From the NCBI RefSeq assembly GCF_050624435.1, contig NC_134539.1:40394001-40458000 (forward strand): DNA of 64,000 nt. Direction: 5' to 3'. The position numbers and the translations under genes were made by a program. This document shows, piece after piece, positions 21,906 through 34,759 of the stretch. The DNA comes from Tenrec ecaudatus. Lineage: Eukaryota > Chordata > Mammalia > Afrosoricida > Tenrecidae. The notes beneath the pieces are model-generated. The model was not told the DNA's origin, did no database searches, and worked only from the letters and a program-made list of their open reading frames with translations. Each line of letters starts with the position of its first letter. Position 1 is the first letter of the stretch.

Positions 21906-24160
21906 AGAAAAAGATTAAGACAAGGGTATTACTAAAACAACTCAATTGCAGATATTGACAGATTATAGAGACATATTTGCACACATTTTATAGCGAATAA
22001 ACTTGTGCTTGTACAAATTAAAACCCTAGTAGAAATACTTTTTCCTACCCTCATGTTTACATAGAATGGCTAATGTTCCTCATATTTATGTACATGGAAT
22101 TTTTATATACTCCATCTACACTTATATTTAAACATTTATCTACATACATGTAGCTATATAACACTTCTTAAAACATGTTAGATGTCTGAATGGATGCTAT
22201 AGACTGAAAAATATAATGATTAGAAAGTAAAACCATTTTGTTGGCATAGACTATTTTAGGAGAAATTGAAGGCTTAGAAGTATGCATTTTATTAAATAGA
22301 CACATAAACTAGGCAATCACATCTAGAGTACATTAATCATTTTTATATCCAGGTAATGCAGAAATGTAGGAAAAGTATGAGAACTCAATTCATGTAGTAA
22401 AATTAAATTAAGCAGGTAGAATATGTGTTTTACTTTGCATTATTTTTCTTAAAACCCGTAAATGTCACATTCTTAAATGCAAATAGATTACAGGATTGTA
22501 TAATTTTCTGAACTAAAATAATGCATCTTTGCTTCCAGCTAAGTAAATATCACAATGTCATTTAATACTTCTGATGATTTAATATGTACTTTATAGAGCA
22601 TTAGAGAGAGGGGGAAACAAGATATTCAGAAAGCAGAAATTACATGGCCTCATTCTAACTATATACTCCGGTCAAAAGATGCAGGCAGCAACCAGAAGTC
22701 AGACATTTTGTCAGTCCTACCCCACTCCTTGTTCCTTCTTCACCAACAGACGAATACCTTGACTTTTATAATGCAGTTTCTATATTAAATGGAAATGCCT
22801 TCCCAGACTCACCCATCCCAACCACCATCTAAAAATTGCTAATTGCGTGTCATCTTCACATTAAAGTTGACTGAGACTCCTGGGTTTCCCTCCTATGTAG
22901 TTTTTTTATTGACCCCATTAACCTTTCCCCTACACGATCATTATTCTTAAAATGATGAGTACTGTTTTATTCCTTTCTCTAAGTCCTTATTCTAAGTTTC
23001 TCTTTGTAGTGATTTATAGGTTAGATTTCTCACTTAAAATCAGCAAAACCTTTTTATCCAACTTCCCCCTGTAAAATAATTCAACTTCTGCCCTTGAATT
23101 AAAACACATGTCCTGCTGCATTAGGATAATTCTTCAAGTGTGAAATATTTGAGGGTTTCATTTTTCTACTTCATATATTTCCTATCATTATGTCACACCA
23201 GCCTTGATTTTGGGAGTCTGGTGCCAACTATCTTTTTAAGTCAAATGACAAACAACTGTCATATTTTTATATCACTTACATAAGTCTCTGATACCAAACA
23301 TGTTTCACCAATCTATCAATAAATATTTGTAGAAATTTGGCCCTTCATTGTCCAAATTTTAGTGAATTTTCTGGGATCTATCTTTGAGTCTCAAGGTAAA
23401 GCATCTAAAAATTTTAATGACATTCTTTCTAAAGATGTTCATAATTAGAGTCAATTATCAATAAATCTACATTTAAGACAATTCAAAATTTGAAGATCTA
23501 TATCCCCATTAATGTATGTTTATAAATGATTTTTAAAATATTATTATATTTCTAATACTTAAAATATACAGAAAAGAGAACATGATTGGAATATAAAAAA
23601 ATTATCCTCATCTTCCAACAACATCCCTTCCCAGTAACAAATGTATATAAATATAAAATATCTGGAATGGAGATTTTGGAAGAGTATTGGGTTTTAGGCA
23701 GTAATTATTTGAAAGTGAATGAGTTAGCATTAAGGTGACATATGGGTGTGAGACAAAGACAAAAATGTCATATTTCTGAGGAAAATGCACACACACAAAC
23801 ACTTTGTTGGTTAATATAAACATCTACATTATCATTTCCTTGTAGTTTCTAAATGTGAACTCTCCCTTACATGTATGTTTTAATTTTTTCCTTGAGGAAT
23901 AACACAGTTAATTCAACTAATATTTATACTACAATTAATTATGAACTATTGAATAAAGAGATATATAGGCACATAATCATTTGGTTCTGTTAATTTTTGG
24001 CATAAGACAAATGTAAATAAGTTGGACAAAATTGAGAGGGAAACATATTGTTAAACCTTATAGTAGATGTTGCTTTTTATAGTTCATACTTTAGAAATGG
24101 AGAACACATGTCAGTTCATGATTTTTTAAGAAAAACAAACAGGAAAACTATAAAAAATCA
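21906..24160. other. Repeat-poor island, no gene
   Basis: About 2.2 kb without a recognisable young repeat and with stops in all frames. No splice-bounded exon could be argued. A candidate place for conserved non-coding elements, but conservation cannot be judged from one sequence. Confidence 0.5.
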
Positions 24161-24169
24161 CATGATTTT

Positions 24170-26067
24170 GAGATGGTGCTCAGGTAAGCAGCTCATGTTT
24201 GGAGCTTTGTGGTGATCAAGGAATTTGGGGATTTGGGAGGGGGGGTTATTATTAACCCCCACAGCAAATAATTAATCCCCATGGTAGCTCAGAACACCCC
24301 CACGCCGCCCCTAGTAAAACCCATGCTGGAGTCCCAGAGATCTATGGTCCAGTCCTAGGGCTCCACAAGCCTGCTCCTCTGAAGCCACTGCAGGCCCTGC
24401 TGTAGCCAACACCTGTGGGTTATTTCCCCTATGGTCCGACAGCCATACCTGGAGCTCACCACCACTTACAGCCACAACTAGACCCCACACAGATGCAATC
24501 CACACATGGCTTTCCCCACTGCGCCTGGAAGTCACGCACTGACCACATGTGGCTTTCCCAGCCCCATCAGCACCTTCCCGCCATCCACGTGGGGCTTCCC
24601 CAGACACGACCTGAAGTCAACTGCGTATGCCTGTGGTTTCCCCCAGGGTTACCAGAGGCTGCCAACAGTCCACACGCAGCACTCTCTACTGCAACCGGTC
24701 CCCATCTCCCCTCCCAGTGGTGGCTTCTGTTGCAGTCCCCATTACCTTCTTGCCATCTGCCCTTGGCTCTAACAGCTGTGGCTTGATCATCCCTGTTCTC
24801 TGCTGCAGCGATTCCCTCTTCCAAAGGTCCCTCCCTCACTCCCATCCATGGATTTACCTGTTGAAGCTGGAAACACTCCCCTCCCATCCCCACCACCGTC
24901 CTACTTTGGTTCAGGCAGCCACACCTGGTGCCTCACTTACCTCTTGATTGCTACCCATGTCAAAGCAGTCAGAGCCAGACAGCTAGCCAGGCCTCAGCAG
25001 AAGCAAACAGATAAATCTAGGACCCCACTTGGCATCTGTCTGTCAGCAACTCTTAACAACCAAGCTGACTCCTCTGCAGAGTCTGACTACAGCTCTTGAT
25101 ACCTTGGCCAGAACTCAAGCATTGACCATATGTGGATCATCTCACTGAGGCCCGCCCTCCATCCCATTTGCCTCATGACTCACCTGCTGAGCCACCCTCA
25201 ATATCGCAGCTCCCAAGCCTAATTGTACCCAGCCTCCTCAGCCCCATGGATCCCCCACAGGATCTCCCCAGGTTCCATGGATTCCACTGTTAATCTGGCC
25301 AGGACCTGCAGCCCCGACTGCCAGCCCAGACCCAGATTCGCAGCTGCCCCACCAGTCAGCCCTGGCTTTATATCGCACCCCATGTAACACACCTAGGCTC
25401 TGCAGTCCACCCAGTGACCAATCATAGCTTTGAGGCCCCCTCCACTGGCCCTTCCCTGGCACATGGCATACCCAAAAGCCCACACTGGACCAGTGGACCC
25501 CCTATCCTGCAGCCCCTGCCCTGTACCCCAGTCTCATAGACATTCCTTGGTCCCATGGCTACCACACCAGTTAACCCCAGCCCCTCAATTCCATTTTTGA
25601 ATCAAACTGGACCTGTGACCTCCCCCCGCCCCCCAACCTATCAGACCTGGCTCCACAGCTTCTCTACCATACAATCTGGTCCCACGCTTCCCTTGCAGGC
25701 TGGACTGGCTCCATAGTTACACAGCAGCCAGTCTGACCCAGCCCAGTGACCTATCTACAGCCACTGGCCTCAGCCCACCTTCCCAGGCTCCCACTGCTGC
25801 AGGCCACAAAGTCATCACAGCATCTTAGTTCTTGGGTCTGCACAACGCCACTCTTGCTGCCCACATCTACCCAAGCCACATTACCTGAGAAGGTCACACA
25901 ACTCTTCATGAAAAAAAAGGAAATCCCACTGGCAAGGGAGAGAGTGAAACTCCAGTGAGATAAAGCAATAGGCTAAATCACCAACACAATTGGCTACAGG
26001 CAGTTTGCAGAATCATTCTTATCAGACTCTGGGAGAGAAAGCTCAGGGCTCTTTGACTCCTGAGAAA
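24170..26067 (+). promoter_or_regulatory. L1 5'UTR / internal promoter region (relic)
   Basis: It is strikingly C-rich on the plus strand (CCC-, CAGCC- and CCTG-rich) compared with the flanking AT-rich DNA, and it stops where ORF1 begins. By position this is the L1 5'UTR, which in this superfamily carries the internal Pol II promoter. Imperfect units of about 42 bp lie at 24,500-24,675. Open frames of 80-123 codons here are proline/histidine-rich and look like composition artefacts. Confidence 0.7.
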
Positions 26068-27032
26068 ATGACATCAAACTCCTCCCAAACAACACACAGA
26101 CTGCAACTGGCCTGAATACCTTCAACAAGAAATTGAGAGGAACAAAATGAAATAACCTAATTCTGAACCTAACTACGTTCGTAGAAGGAGCAGACATTGA
26201 TGTGCCACAAAAAGAAATCTTCAGAATGCTGACTGGTGTCCTAGAGGATATGAGGGAAGCAATACAGAAAAGGATGAAATGATACAGGAGATAAAGTCCA
26301 TGCACCAAACAGAATTGCGAGAGTTAAGGATGAGGTAACAGAAGGAAACAACAAGATGTTAGACCTCACCAAGAGATGAGAAGAAGGGGAGAACCCTAGC
26401 AGTGATCTCGAAGCCAACCAGGCATATTTCAACAAATGGGAAAGAGATTAAAACAAGATAATCAAAGAAACTAAAGAAAACTTGGGAACAATCACCAATG
26501 CCAGGAAGAGGAACAAATTTCAAATAATTGACATACCAGAACAAGACCTAAGAAGAAGTCAATAGCAAAATTAGCGAGGGAATAACAAAAAATCTTGCCC
26601 AACTTATTGAATGAGAATCCAACAATCATACAGTAAGCAGAGAGGACACCAATTAGACTAAACCCCAGAAAGCATTCACCAAAGCACAAATAATTAAATC
26701 ATCGATCATTAAGGAAAAGGAGTCAATCATAAGAGCAGCTAGAGAAAAAAAGCCAGTCACATATAAATGTACTCAGATAAGAATATGCTCAGGCCTATCA
26801 GCAGATACCATGAGGAAGAGGAGAGAGTGGAATTACCTCTTTTGAATTTTTAAAGAGAAGAATGCCAATCCACGTCCTCTATCCGGTCAAAATATCTATC
26901 ATGATAGATGGAGAAATAAGAGTCCTCCCAGGAAAGTAAAAACTCAAAGAATACGTCAAAAGAAAACCAGTTCTGCAAAAAAAGAAAAAAATTCTTGCCG
27001 CCATAAGACCAGCATTCACTGAGGACAAATAG
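26068..27032 (+). pseudogene. L1 ORF1 (ORF1p RNA-binding chaperone) relic
   Basis: In life this encodes the coiled-coil/RRM protein that coats L1 RNA in the retrotransposition particle. A plausible start is the ATG at 26,068 ('atgacatcaaactcctcc'). The reading is lost within 16 codons to TGA, and stops and frameshifts are frequent after that. The C-terminal region is recognisable near 26,815-27,030: a stretch reading roughly R-R-E-W-N followed by L-K-R-R-M-P-I-H-V-L-Y-P and E-I-R-V-L-P-G-K, matching the conserved ORF1p C-terminal block, then a TAG at 27,030. The middle is Lys/Glu-rich as in the coiled coil. No functional product is possible. Confidence 0.75.
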
Positions 27033-27194
27033 GAGACCACCATAGCGCATATCTACCCCGAACACTACTTTGGAAACAAACCCAAGATAACATTGCCTCA
27101 ATGGTGAAAAGAAGGCAAGCATGAAACCGCGCACACATACACAGCACACTGACAGGAAGGGAGGTAGGCAAATACCCAACACAAAATGTATGAG

Positions 27195-30100
27195 ATGACA
27201 ACAAAGAGTTCACAGATGGATTTATTAACTCTGAATGTCGACTTTCTGAACTCACCCATTAGAATACAATGACTAAGTACACTGGCTTAGAATATATAAA
27301 CCGTCTTGATGACACACCTTAAACTCACTTACAAAAATAGGATGAGAATTAAAGTTCTGTGAAAAATATGCCAAGCAAACAGCAATTTAAGGAAAGAGTC
27401 CTTTCAATCTTAATCTCTGACAAAACTGATTTCAAGGAGCAAACCATGTTAAGAGATAGAACAGGCAAAATATAATCCTTAAAGGATCCATGAACATAAT
27501 AAATGTATATATACAAAATTTGTCAATCAAATTCTCAATAGATGAAAAAAGAATTCATGGTATCAACATCATAGTAAGTGATTTAATATACTACTCTCTG
27601 AGAAAGATAGGTCACTGGGCACAAAGCTCAGCAAGAAGGCTACAGAACTAAACTCTATAATTAGGCGACTCTACCTGGCAGACATTTTTTGAGTTCTTCT
27701 CCCAAATGCAAAAATTATTCACATTCTTTTCAAGTACACATGCACATCTTTGAAATAATCCATATGCTGGGACACAAGGTGAGCCTGAGTAAATTCAAAC
27801 ACGTTGAAGTTATTCAGACTTCCCTCGCTGACCGCTACACCATAACGCTGCAAATCAACAAAAGGACAATCAGAAAAACCATGGTAAACAATTAGAGGAT
27901 GAATAACTGTCTTTACAAAAACAATGGGTCCTGGTCCAGATCAGAGATGAAATTAGAAAGTTTTCAGAAATAAATGACAATAAGAACACAATGTACCAAA
28001 ACCTTTGGTACACAGCAAAAGTAGTTGTCAGAGGAAGTTTGATAGAGATAAATGCATATGTGAAAAGGGAAGAGAATTTTATGATTGATACGCTGTCACA
28101 AATCCTTCAGCAATCAGAACAGAGTCATCAGAATAATCCCACTAAGAGCAAAAGAGAAGAAATAATAAAAACCAAGGCAGAGCTAAATTAATGGGAAAAT
28201 AGTGCAAAAGGGCTATGCAGTAAAAAGCTGTTTCTTTGAAAGGATCAACAGATCATTGGCAAACCTAACCAAAGAAAGGCAGGAGCAAACATCAATGCCT
28301 AGGATAAGGGAGGAAATGGGAAATAACAATGGACCTTAGTTAAAAGGCTAATTACACAGTACTGTGAATGTCTGTACTCCAATGAATTTAACAACTTAGA
28401 AGACATGAGCAAATTTTTGGAAAATCAATTCTTCCCTAGATTATCCTAGATAGATATCAGGAACCACATCAGATCCATAGAAATAGACAAAATAGATAAG
28501 GTTATCAAGGCATTACCAAAAAACCAAACCAAAACAAAAAGCCCAGGTCAGACAGCTTCACAAGAGAATTCTACCAAGCATAAAGAAAGAGCTGACACCT
28601 CTCCCACACAAACCTTTCTGGACAATAGAAAAGGACAGAAAACTCACCAACTCATCTGTAAAGCAAGCACAACACCTGTACTTACGGTGGGCAAGGGTCC
28701 CACAAGAGTGGGAGAGATACAGATTAATATCTGTAATAAATATCAATGCAAAAATCCTTAACAAAATATTGGCCAAAATAATACAAAAGTATATAAAATG
28801 AATAATTCCCCATGACAAAGTTGGATTTATTCCAGGGGTGCAAGAAAGTCCATCTACATTATCCATCACGCTGACGAGAAAAGCTCAGGGCCCAGATGAT
28901 AACTTCAATAGACGCATAAAAACATTTCACAACATCCAACACCCATTACTAATTAAGACACTCAAGAAGATAGGAATGGAAGGAAAATACATCAGTGTAA
29001 AAAACCAATAGCCTTTGTTAGTTATTGGAGAAAAGACAAAAACAGTCCCTCTGAAAAAGGGGACTGCTTTTCCCACTTTTATTCAACATCATACTTTTTT
29101 TTAACATTTTATTAGGGGCTCATACAACTCTTATCACAATCCATGCATATACATACATCAATTGTATAAAACATATCTGTACATTCTTTGCCCTAATCAT
29201 TTTCTTTCTTTCTTTTTTTTTCTTTTCTTATTTTACATTTTATTAGGGGCTCATACAGCTCTTATCTCAATCCACACATATACATACATCAATTGTATAA
29301 AGCACATCAGTGCATTCTTTGCCCTAATCACTGTCAAAGCACTTGCTCTCCACTTAAGCCCTCTGTATCATACTTAAGGTCCTAGCTAACAACATAAGGG
29401 AAAGGAAAGATGTTAAAGATATTTATCTGGGTAAAGAAGAGCTGAAACTTTTTTTATTGGCACATGACGTGATTCTATATATTGAAAACATCCAAAGCTC
29501 CACAATAGGAGTGCTGGAAGTTATAGAGGAATATGCTAGATTGGCAAGATACAAGATCAACAAAGAGATGTCTATTGGATTGCTATATATGGATAATGGA
29601 AGAGGAGATCAAAAGGTAATGGAAGAGGAGATCAGATAAGATAATGGAAGAGGAGATGAAAAGGTAGTATCCTTCCAATAGCCAATCACAAATTGAGATC
29701 TCTAGGGATATACCTTACTGAAAAACAAAGGATCTGTACAAGGAAAACTAAAGAACATGATTACAAGAAACCAAAAGTTACCTCCACAATGGAAGCATAT
29801 CCCATATTCCTGCAGAAAAATGAAGGAAGACCCTTACCTCACACCATTAATAAGAAGTAATTCAAGAAGGATCACAGATTGCAAAGTAAAACCCCAAACT
29901 TTTGGTACCTAAGAACCTTGGTGCTGCAATTACATAGGCTACTAGAAATAGGGAAGGACACACACAGGCACACACACACACAGAGGAATCACAAATCAAC
30001 AATTGAGATATAATAAAGATAAAACACCTGTGTACATCAAAAGACTTAACCAAGAGAGTAATAAGAGTGCCCAGAGAGTGGAAACATGTTTTAGCAATGA

Positions 30101-30780
30101 TACGTCAGACAAAGGGCTTATTACTAACATCTACAATTCTCTGCTAGTCTACAATAAGAAAAAGACAAATAGCACATTGATGAGGTAGGCGAAAGACCTG
30201 CACAGAAGTTTCACAGGGTTGGAACCCAAAGGGCCAATAAACGCATTAGACAATGTTCCCAATGATTGGCCATTAGGGAAATACAAATTAAAACAACTAA
30301 GAGATACCACCTAACATCCTCAAAGATAGTCCAATTAAAAAAAATCAGAAAGCAACAAATTTTGGAGGAGGTGGAGTGAGACAGGAATTCCCATCCACTG
30401 TTGGTGGTCTTGTAGGTCCGTACAGCTACTGTGGAAAGTGATTGGGTGATACCTCACGCAAATGGAAATCTAGCTACCATATGACCCAGCTGCCCCCTAC
30501 TGGGCATATAACCAGAAGAAGAAACAGACCACGACCAGACATTTGCATTCAAATTTTTATTACGGCACAGTTCACAATTGTAAAAATTAGGAAACAACCT
30601 AAATTTCCATCAGTTGACAAATGGAATTTTAAAACTCTGGAATATGCATATAACGGATTATTATGAATCCCTAAAACACAATGACGGATGCATGAAGCAT
30701 GTAGTCTCATGGGAAGAATTGGTTGGTGGAAATTATGCCAGGTAACGTTAGCCAAGCATGACAGGATAAACAGAACCTGA
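27195..30780 (+). pseudogene. L1 ORF2 (endonuclease/reverse transcriptase) relic
   Basis: ORF2 normally encodes the AP-like endonuclease and reverse transcriptase. The start reads M-T-T-K-S-S-Q-M-D-L-L-T-L-N-V, the family's N-terminal 'LTLN' block, and hits a stop at codon 26. Endonuclease-like text follows (27,420-27,870, including 'M-L-G-H-K-V-S-L-S-K-F-K'). RT text runs about 28,300-29,600, including a K-S-P-G-type block near 28,540. The catalytic F-A-D-D box reads L-A-H-D (about 29,457), so one metal-binding Asp is lost. The C-terminal region runs to about 30,780 ('S-D-K-G-L-I-T-N-I-Y' at about 30,107). A second L1 tail splits the RT region at 29,097-29,366. The enzyme is dead. Confidence 0.85.
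29097..29366 (-). mobile_element. L1 3'UTR tail(s) nested in L1 ORF2; 9-bp target duplication
   Basis: Antisense L1 tail flanked by a perfect ATCATACTT at 29,088-29,096 and 29,367-29,375; ORF2 reads on across the duplication. It contains two successive 3' ends: 'acattttattaggggctcat' at about 29,104 and again at about 29,235, separated by a T-rich CTTT stretch. So it is either a tail inserted within a tail or a tandem duplication. Confidence 0.9.
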
Positions 30781-30782
30781 AT

Positions 30783-32746
30783 CCACTAAGGTAAGTCCAA
30801 ACAGCACAATGGACATAGCGGAAAGGTAATTTATTGCATAATTTCCAGGTCAAGGTCCAGGCACTATGGCATGGGTCAGACCAAACCCAGGGATGCATAC
30901 AGCATCCAACTAAAAAGAGGGAAAACTTTTTTTAAAGACAATGGCATTGGGGAGCAGGGCACTAATCCACTCACAGGAAAGGTATTGTTTATGTCTCCAC
31001 AGAAAAATGTGCTACAGAGAAGGGCACTGAAGATACAGACTGGGGAGAGTGGCCCCTCTGTCCTGTCCATACAAGAACAAACTAAGAGGGAAAGAAAGAG
31101 AGAGCATGGACCTCATTCTGGCCCACCAAGCCTCAAGGACGACGCTGCTGCTCAGAGTAGTCAATTCATAGAGAGGACAGTAGGGGTGGCCTCAGCTTGA
31201 AACACGATTCTCCCTACTGGCCCACAGTGCTATGGAGAACAATAGAGAAGATACCACGTAGGAAGTATGTCCGGTCATCCCCCTCCCAACCCCCACAAAG
31301 CAAGGAAAATCACTAAGAGACCCTAACAAAACTGCTATGGAGGACATTCCCAAAGGTCAGCAGATAGACCTTAAACTATATATGGATATATAGGCTTTTT
31401 TAAAAAGCATATGTCTATCTGTATAAGATAGGCAGGATAAACAATTGAAAGGAGAAAACAATGGAACTGATGGTTCAGTGGGGGTGGGGGGTGCATGGGA
31501 GAGGAGGAAGCAGGGCAAGTAGCTGAGAGGAGTTACTGAAAGCTGAATGAAGAGTGAACATGAAGGTGGGGCAGGAGAAAAGTAAAAGTAAATAGAGGAA
31601 AGAACTAGGAGGTAAAAGCTATATAGAGAGTTATAAATATACATGTATATCTAAATTTATTCATATAAAGAGATAGGGGTACTGGACTATGTATATATAT
31701 TTATAAGGTGAAGCACTAAAGTAGCAGATGGACTTTAGGCCTCTACTTAGTCTTCCCTCAACACAAGAACACTTTGTTCATTCTAATAATGTGGTACTTT
31801 GCGATACTCACCTTCCCTACACAATTTCTGAAGACAAAATGGGGGCATAAGTACATGTCATGAAGAAGACTGATGGTGCTTAGCTACTACAAGATATAGT
31901 ATCTGGGGTTTTAAAGGCTTGAAGTCAAACAAGCAGCCATCTAGCAGGGAAGCAGTAAAGTCCACACAGAAGCAGCACACCAGCCTGTGTGACGATGAGG
32001 TGTGGACAGGTTCAGGTATCAGAAGATCCAAAACAAACAATCATATCATTGTGAAGGAGAGGGATCAGAATGGAGACCCAAAGTCCATCTGTTGATAATC
32101 AGAAACTCCCTTACAGGAGGGATACACGGAAGGGATGGAAGGGATGACTCATCCAGGGTGCAATGTAGCTCTGATGAAACATACAATATTCCTCTAGTTC
32201 TTTAATGCTTCCTCCCCCCACTATCATGATCCCAGTTCCAAATCACAAATCCTGCTAGACCAGCATATGTACATTGGTACAGATAAGAGTTTTCAACACA
32301 TGGAATCCAGGACAGATAAACCCCTCAGAAATAGTAATGGGAGTAATGATTCTATGTGGGTACAGGAAGAAGGGGGGGGGGGCGGAAGGGAGGGAAGGGG
32401 TAATTGATGGCACTGATGGATATATAACACCATTCTAGGGGGATGAAGAAGAGAACTGTGGGCGAAGGGATACATTGGACAGTATAAGATATAAAATAAT
32501 AATAATATTATTATTAATATAATTTATTAAGGGTTCATGAGGGTGGTAGGAGGGAAAAAAAGGAGCTGATATCAAGGGGCTCAAGTAGAAATAATGTTTT
32601 GAAAATGATGATGGCAGCATCTGTAGAAGTTCATTGAAGTAATTGATTATGGATTGTCATAATCACCGGAGGAACTCCAATAAAAAGTTCAATAAAAAAT
32701 GTAAAATAAAATAAGAAACTGATAAAATTTAAAAAACAAAACAATG
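30783..32746 (+). mobile_element. L1 3'UTR of the full-length copy (about 2 kb)
   Basis: After the ORF2 stop near 30,780 comes a long non-coding tail ending 'ccaataaaaagttcaataaa' plus an A-rich stretch. It contains, in sense orientation, the same blocks seen in the solo tails: an 'aagtccatctgttgataatc' block, 'gatgaaacatacaatattcc', 'ctatcatgatcccagttcc' and 'aggagctgatatcaagggg'. A G-run lies at about 32,373-32,382. About 2 kb is long for an L1 3'UTR. Confidence 0.85.
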
Positions 32747-32755
32747 CATGATTTT

Positions 32756-33959
32756 AGCATCTACAAAATAGCACACTGTAAGCTGAGACCTTTACTAAAG
32801 CATAGGCGTAAATGCTAATGAAGGTAGGTTTATTCAAAGATGACTTTGTGTCTTTCGACCCTCAATAGCCATGTCTAGAATTCCTATAAGAAAAGTCATT
32901 TTAAAGATAAGTAGCTTTAGATTCCATGTCATTATTTTCATCATTCATAAGTGCTGTTTGTACTCGCTTTAGTGCACATTTGCTTTGTTGATTTATTTTG
33001 CTATTTTCTCCCATGTGAGGGAATAAAACTACTACAAATGATTCCCCTCAGCCATTTCAACACTATTATGTAACAGAATTTCAAATATAAAACAAGGGCA
33101 CTGCTGTACTAGAGTGTAAGGCACCAGGGAAAATTAATAGCTTCCTGTGTAAGTGGGTAATAGAAGTGACAAAATCTGTGTATCCTGGCTGTTAGGGATA
33201 ACTTAGTTTCTGAAGTTATTTTTAGTAACAACGAAAAAAGAATTCTTTAAAAATGCACACATAAAAGAAACGACCCCGAGCATCTTTATAATACATTGGG
33301 AACATGCTAATTTTGTATGGGGTGAGAGATTGGAAGGAATCGGTTACTTTCTGTGGCGATCACTCAAGTCCTTTATGTTTCAGTCTGCCATATTATTAAA
33401 CTCTAAAATAGCTATAGATAGGACAAACACATATTGAAAATGGCTCTCAAATGCGCCTGTCCCTCTTCTTCCTCACATTTACTAGTTTTCGTTTTTTTTA
33501 GGCAACCCTTGTACTTGCAAAAATGCAAACATCTACTAACAGTTTTTCTTACATTCAATCTAACTCTGTGCAATATTGCCATAATATTGCTGACAAAACT
33601 AAGACATTTCAGATTCCATTATACTAGCAATACGTAATGTGGGGATGACTCAGGTTCCATGTGGATGAAAATCTATATCCCAAATTGCATACCTTGCAAA
33701 AGAATAATGATTAGAATTATTGACCTACTATCTTACTTCAAAGTTAGGAATAAACAAAAAGGTAAACACAGAGGGAAAAGAACAGAAGAATGAATAAAGA
33801 TGCAGCAGGAAATCAAGCAAGGTAATAAATACTAACCAAAACAAAAATTAGGTTTCCAGTATGCAATGTGGATTTGCATGCTTAGGAGCTGATTTTAAAA
33901 TGCATGAAGGAGTTTACTGAGAGCATTGTTGCTGTTATAATCTGTCCTCCAGGGCCATT
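32756..33959. other. Unique DNA, no gene
   Basis: No repeat or gene recognised. Frames are under 70 codons. Confidence 0.45.
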
Positions 33960-34337
33960 TGTTATAGCTTGAATTATGTCCCCCCAAAATATGTATTGCA
34001 AATATTAACTCCCATGCCTGTGATTATAATCTCATTTGGGGTCGAGTTGTTTGGTTATGCTAATTGAACAGAATTAGTGTAGGGTGTATTTTGAGTTAAT
34101 TTCTTTCGAGATATAAAAGAGATTAAACAAAGAAGCAGAAAGGAAAATGTCCAGCCAAAAGAAGATTACCCAAGAGCAGAAGCTCAGAAAAGACAAGAAC
34201 TTTCCTCCAGAGCGGACAAGAACTGACAAAAACTCCGTTAGAGCCAGCGTCTTAAATGTAGATTTTTTGAAGATTAATTAATTTTGTTCAATACATTCCC
34301 GTGTGGGATCTCTGTTATCGCACCTTTAGATAACTAC
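33960..34337 (+). mobile_element. MaLR-like (MLT1/MST-like) LTR
   Basis: It starts TGTTATAGCTTGAATTATGT then 'ccccccaaaatatgtattgc', which is the signature opening of MaLR LTRs. It continues with 'gaattagtgtagggtgtatt' and 'cgagatataaaagagattaa' (TATA-like) and ends near 'tctctgttatcgcacc' and 'agataactacg'. RTE sequence abuts on the right. Confidence 0.8.
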
Positions 34338-34690
34338 GCCCAGTTTTGAGGATTTTGGGGTCCTTTACCTTGAGTTGTAATCACTGAAGGGGTTCCGTCT
34401 GGTTTTGGTTTTTATCAGCAAGTTCTTCAGTTCCTCCTCGCTTTCAGCAAGCAAGGCCATGTCATCTGCATAATGCTGGTTATTAATAAGCTTCCTCCCA
34501 ATCCTGATACCACTTCAAGCTTCATACAAACCAGTTTCTCTGATGATTTGCTCAGCATACAGATTAAGTATGATAAGCACAACCGTGATGCAGACGTTTC
34601 CTGATTTTAATCCACATAGTATTCCATTGTTCTGTTCACGCAACTGCTTCTTGATTCGTGTACAGGCTCTGCATGAGCATAATTAGACCC
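34338..34690 (-). mobile_element. RTE LINE fragment, antisense
   Basis: Blocks 'cagcaagcaaggccatgtca', 'tcctcccaatcctgatacca', 'atgatttgctcagcatacag' and 'attccattgttctgttcacg' match the reversed RT region of the RTE copies at 12.8-15.7 kb. Confidence 0.85.
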
Positions 34691-34759
34691 AGACCTGATG
34701 GGTAAGATTCAGATCTGGAATGCTTTCAAAGCTGTGACACCCGTCTCATTTACAATTAA

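Larger units (their letters stand above)
24170..32746 (+). mobile_element. Near-full-length L1 retrotransposon, inactive
   Basis: The order is a GC-rich 5'UTR (about 24,170-26,067), ORF1 relic, short spacer, ORF2 relic, and a 3'UTR of about 2 kb ending in an A-rich tail. CATGATTTT occurs at 24,161-24,169 and again at 32,747-32,755, a candidate 9-bp target duplication that fits the expected ends. Total about 8.6 kb, which includes a 0.28-kb nested L1 tail in ORF2. Both ORFs carry many stops. The 3'UTR of this copy identifies the many tail fragments elsewhere in the window as the same L1 lineage. Confidence 0.85.

Noticed and set aside
24415-24896. Overlapping 80-123 codon frames on both strands
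   Set aside because: C-rich L1 5'UTR gives long stop-free stretches by composition. Pro/His-rich or Gly/Trp-rich readings on opposite strands are artefacts.
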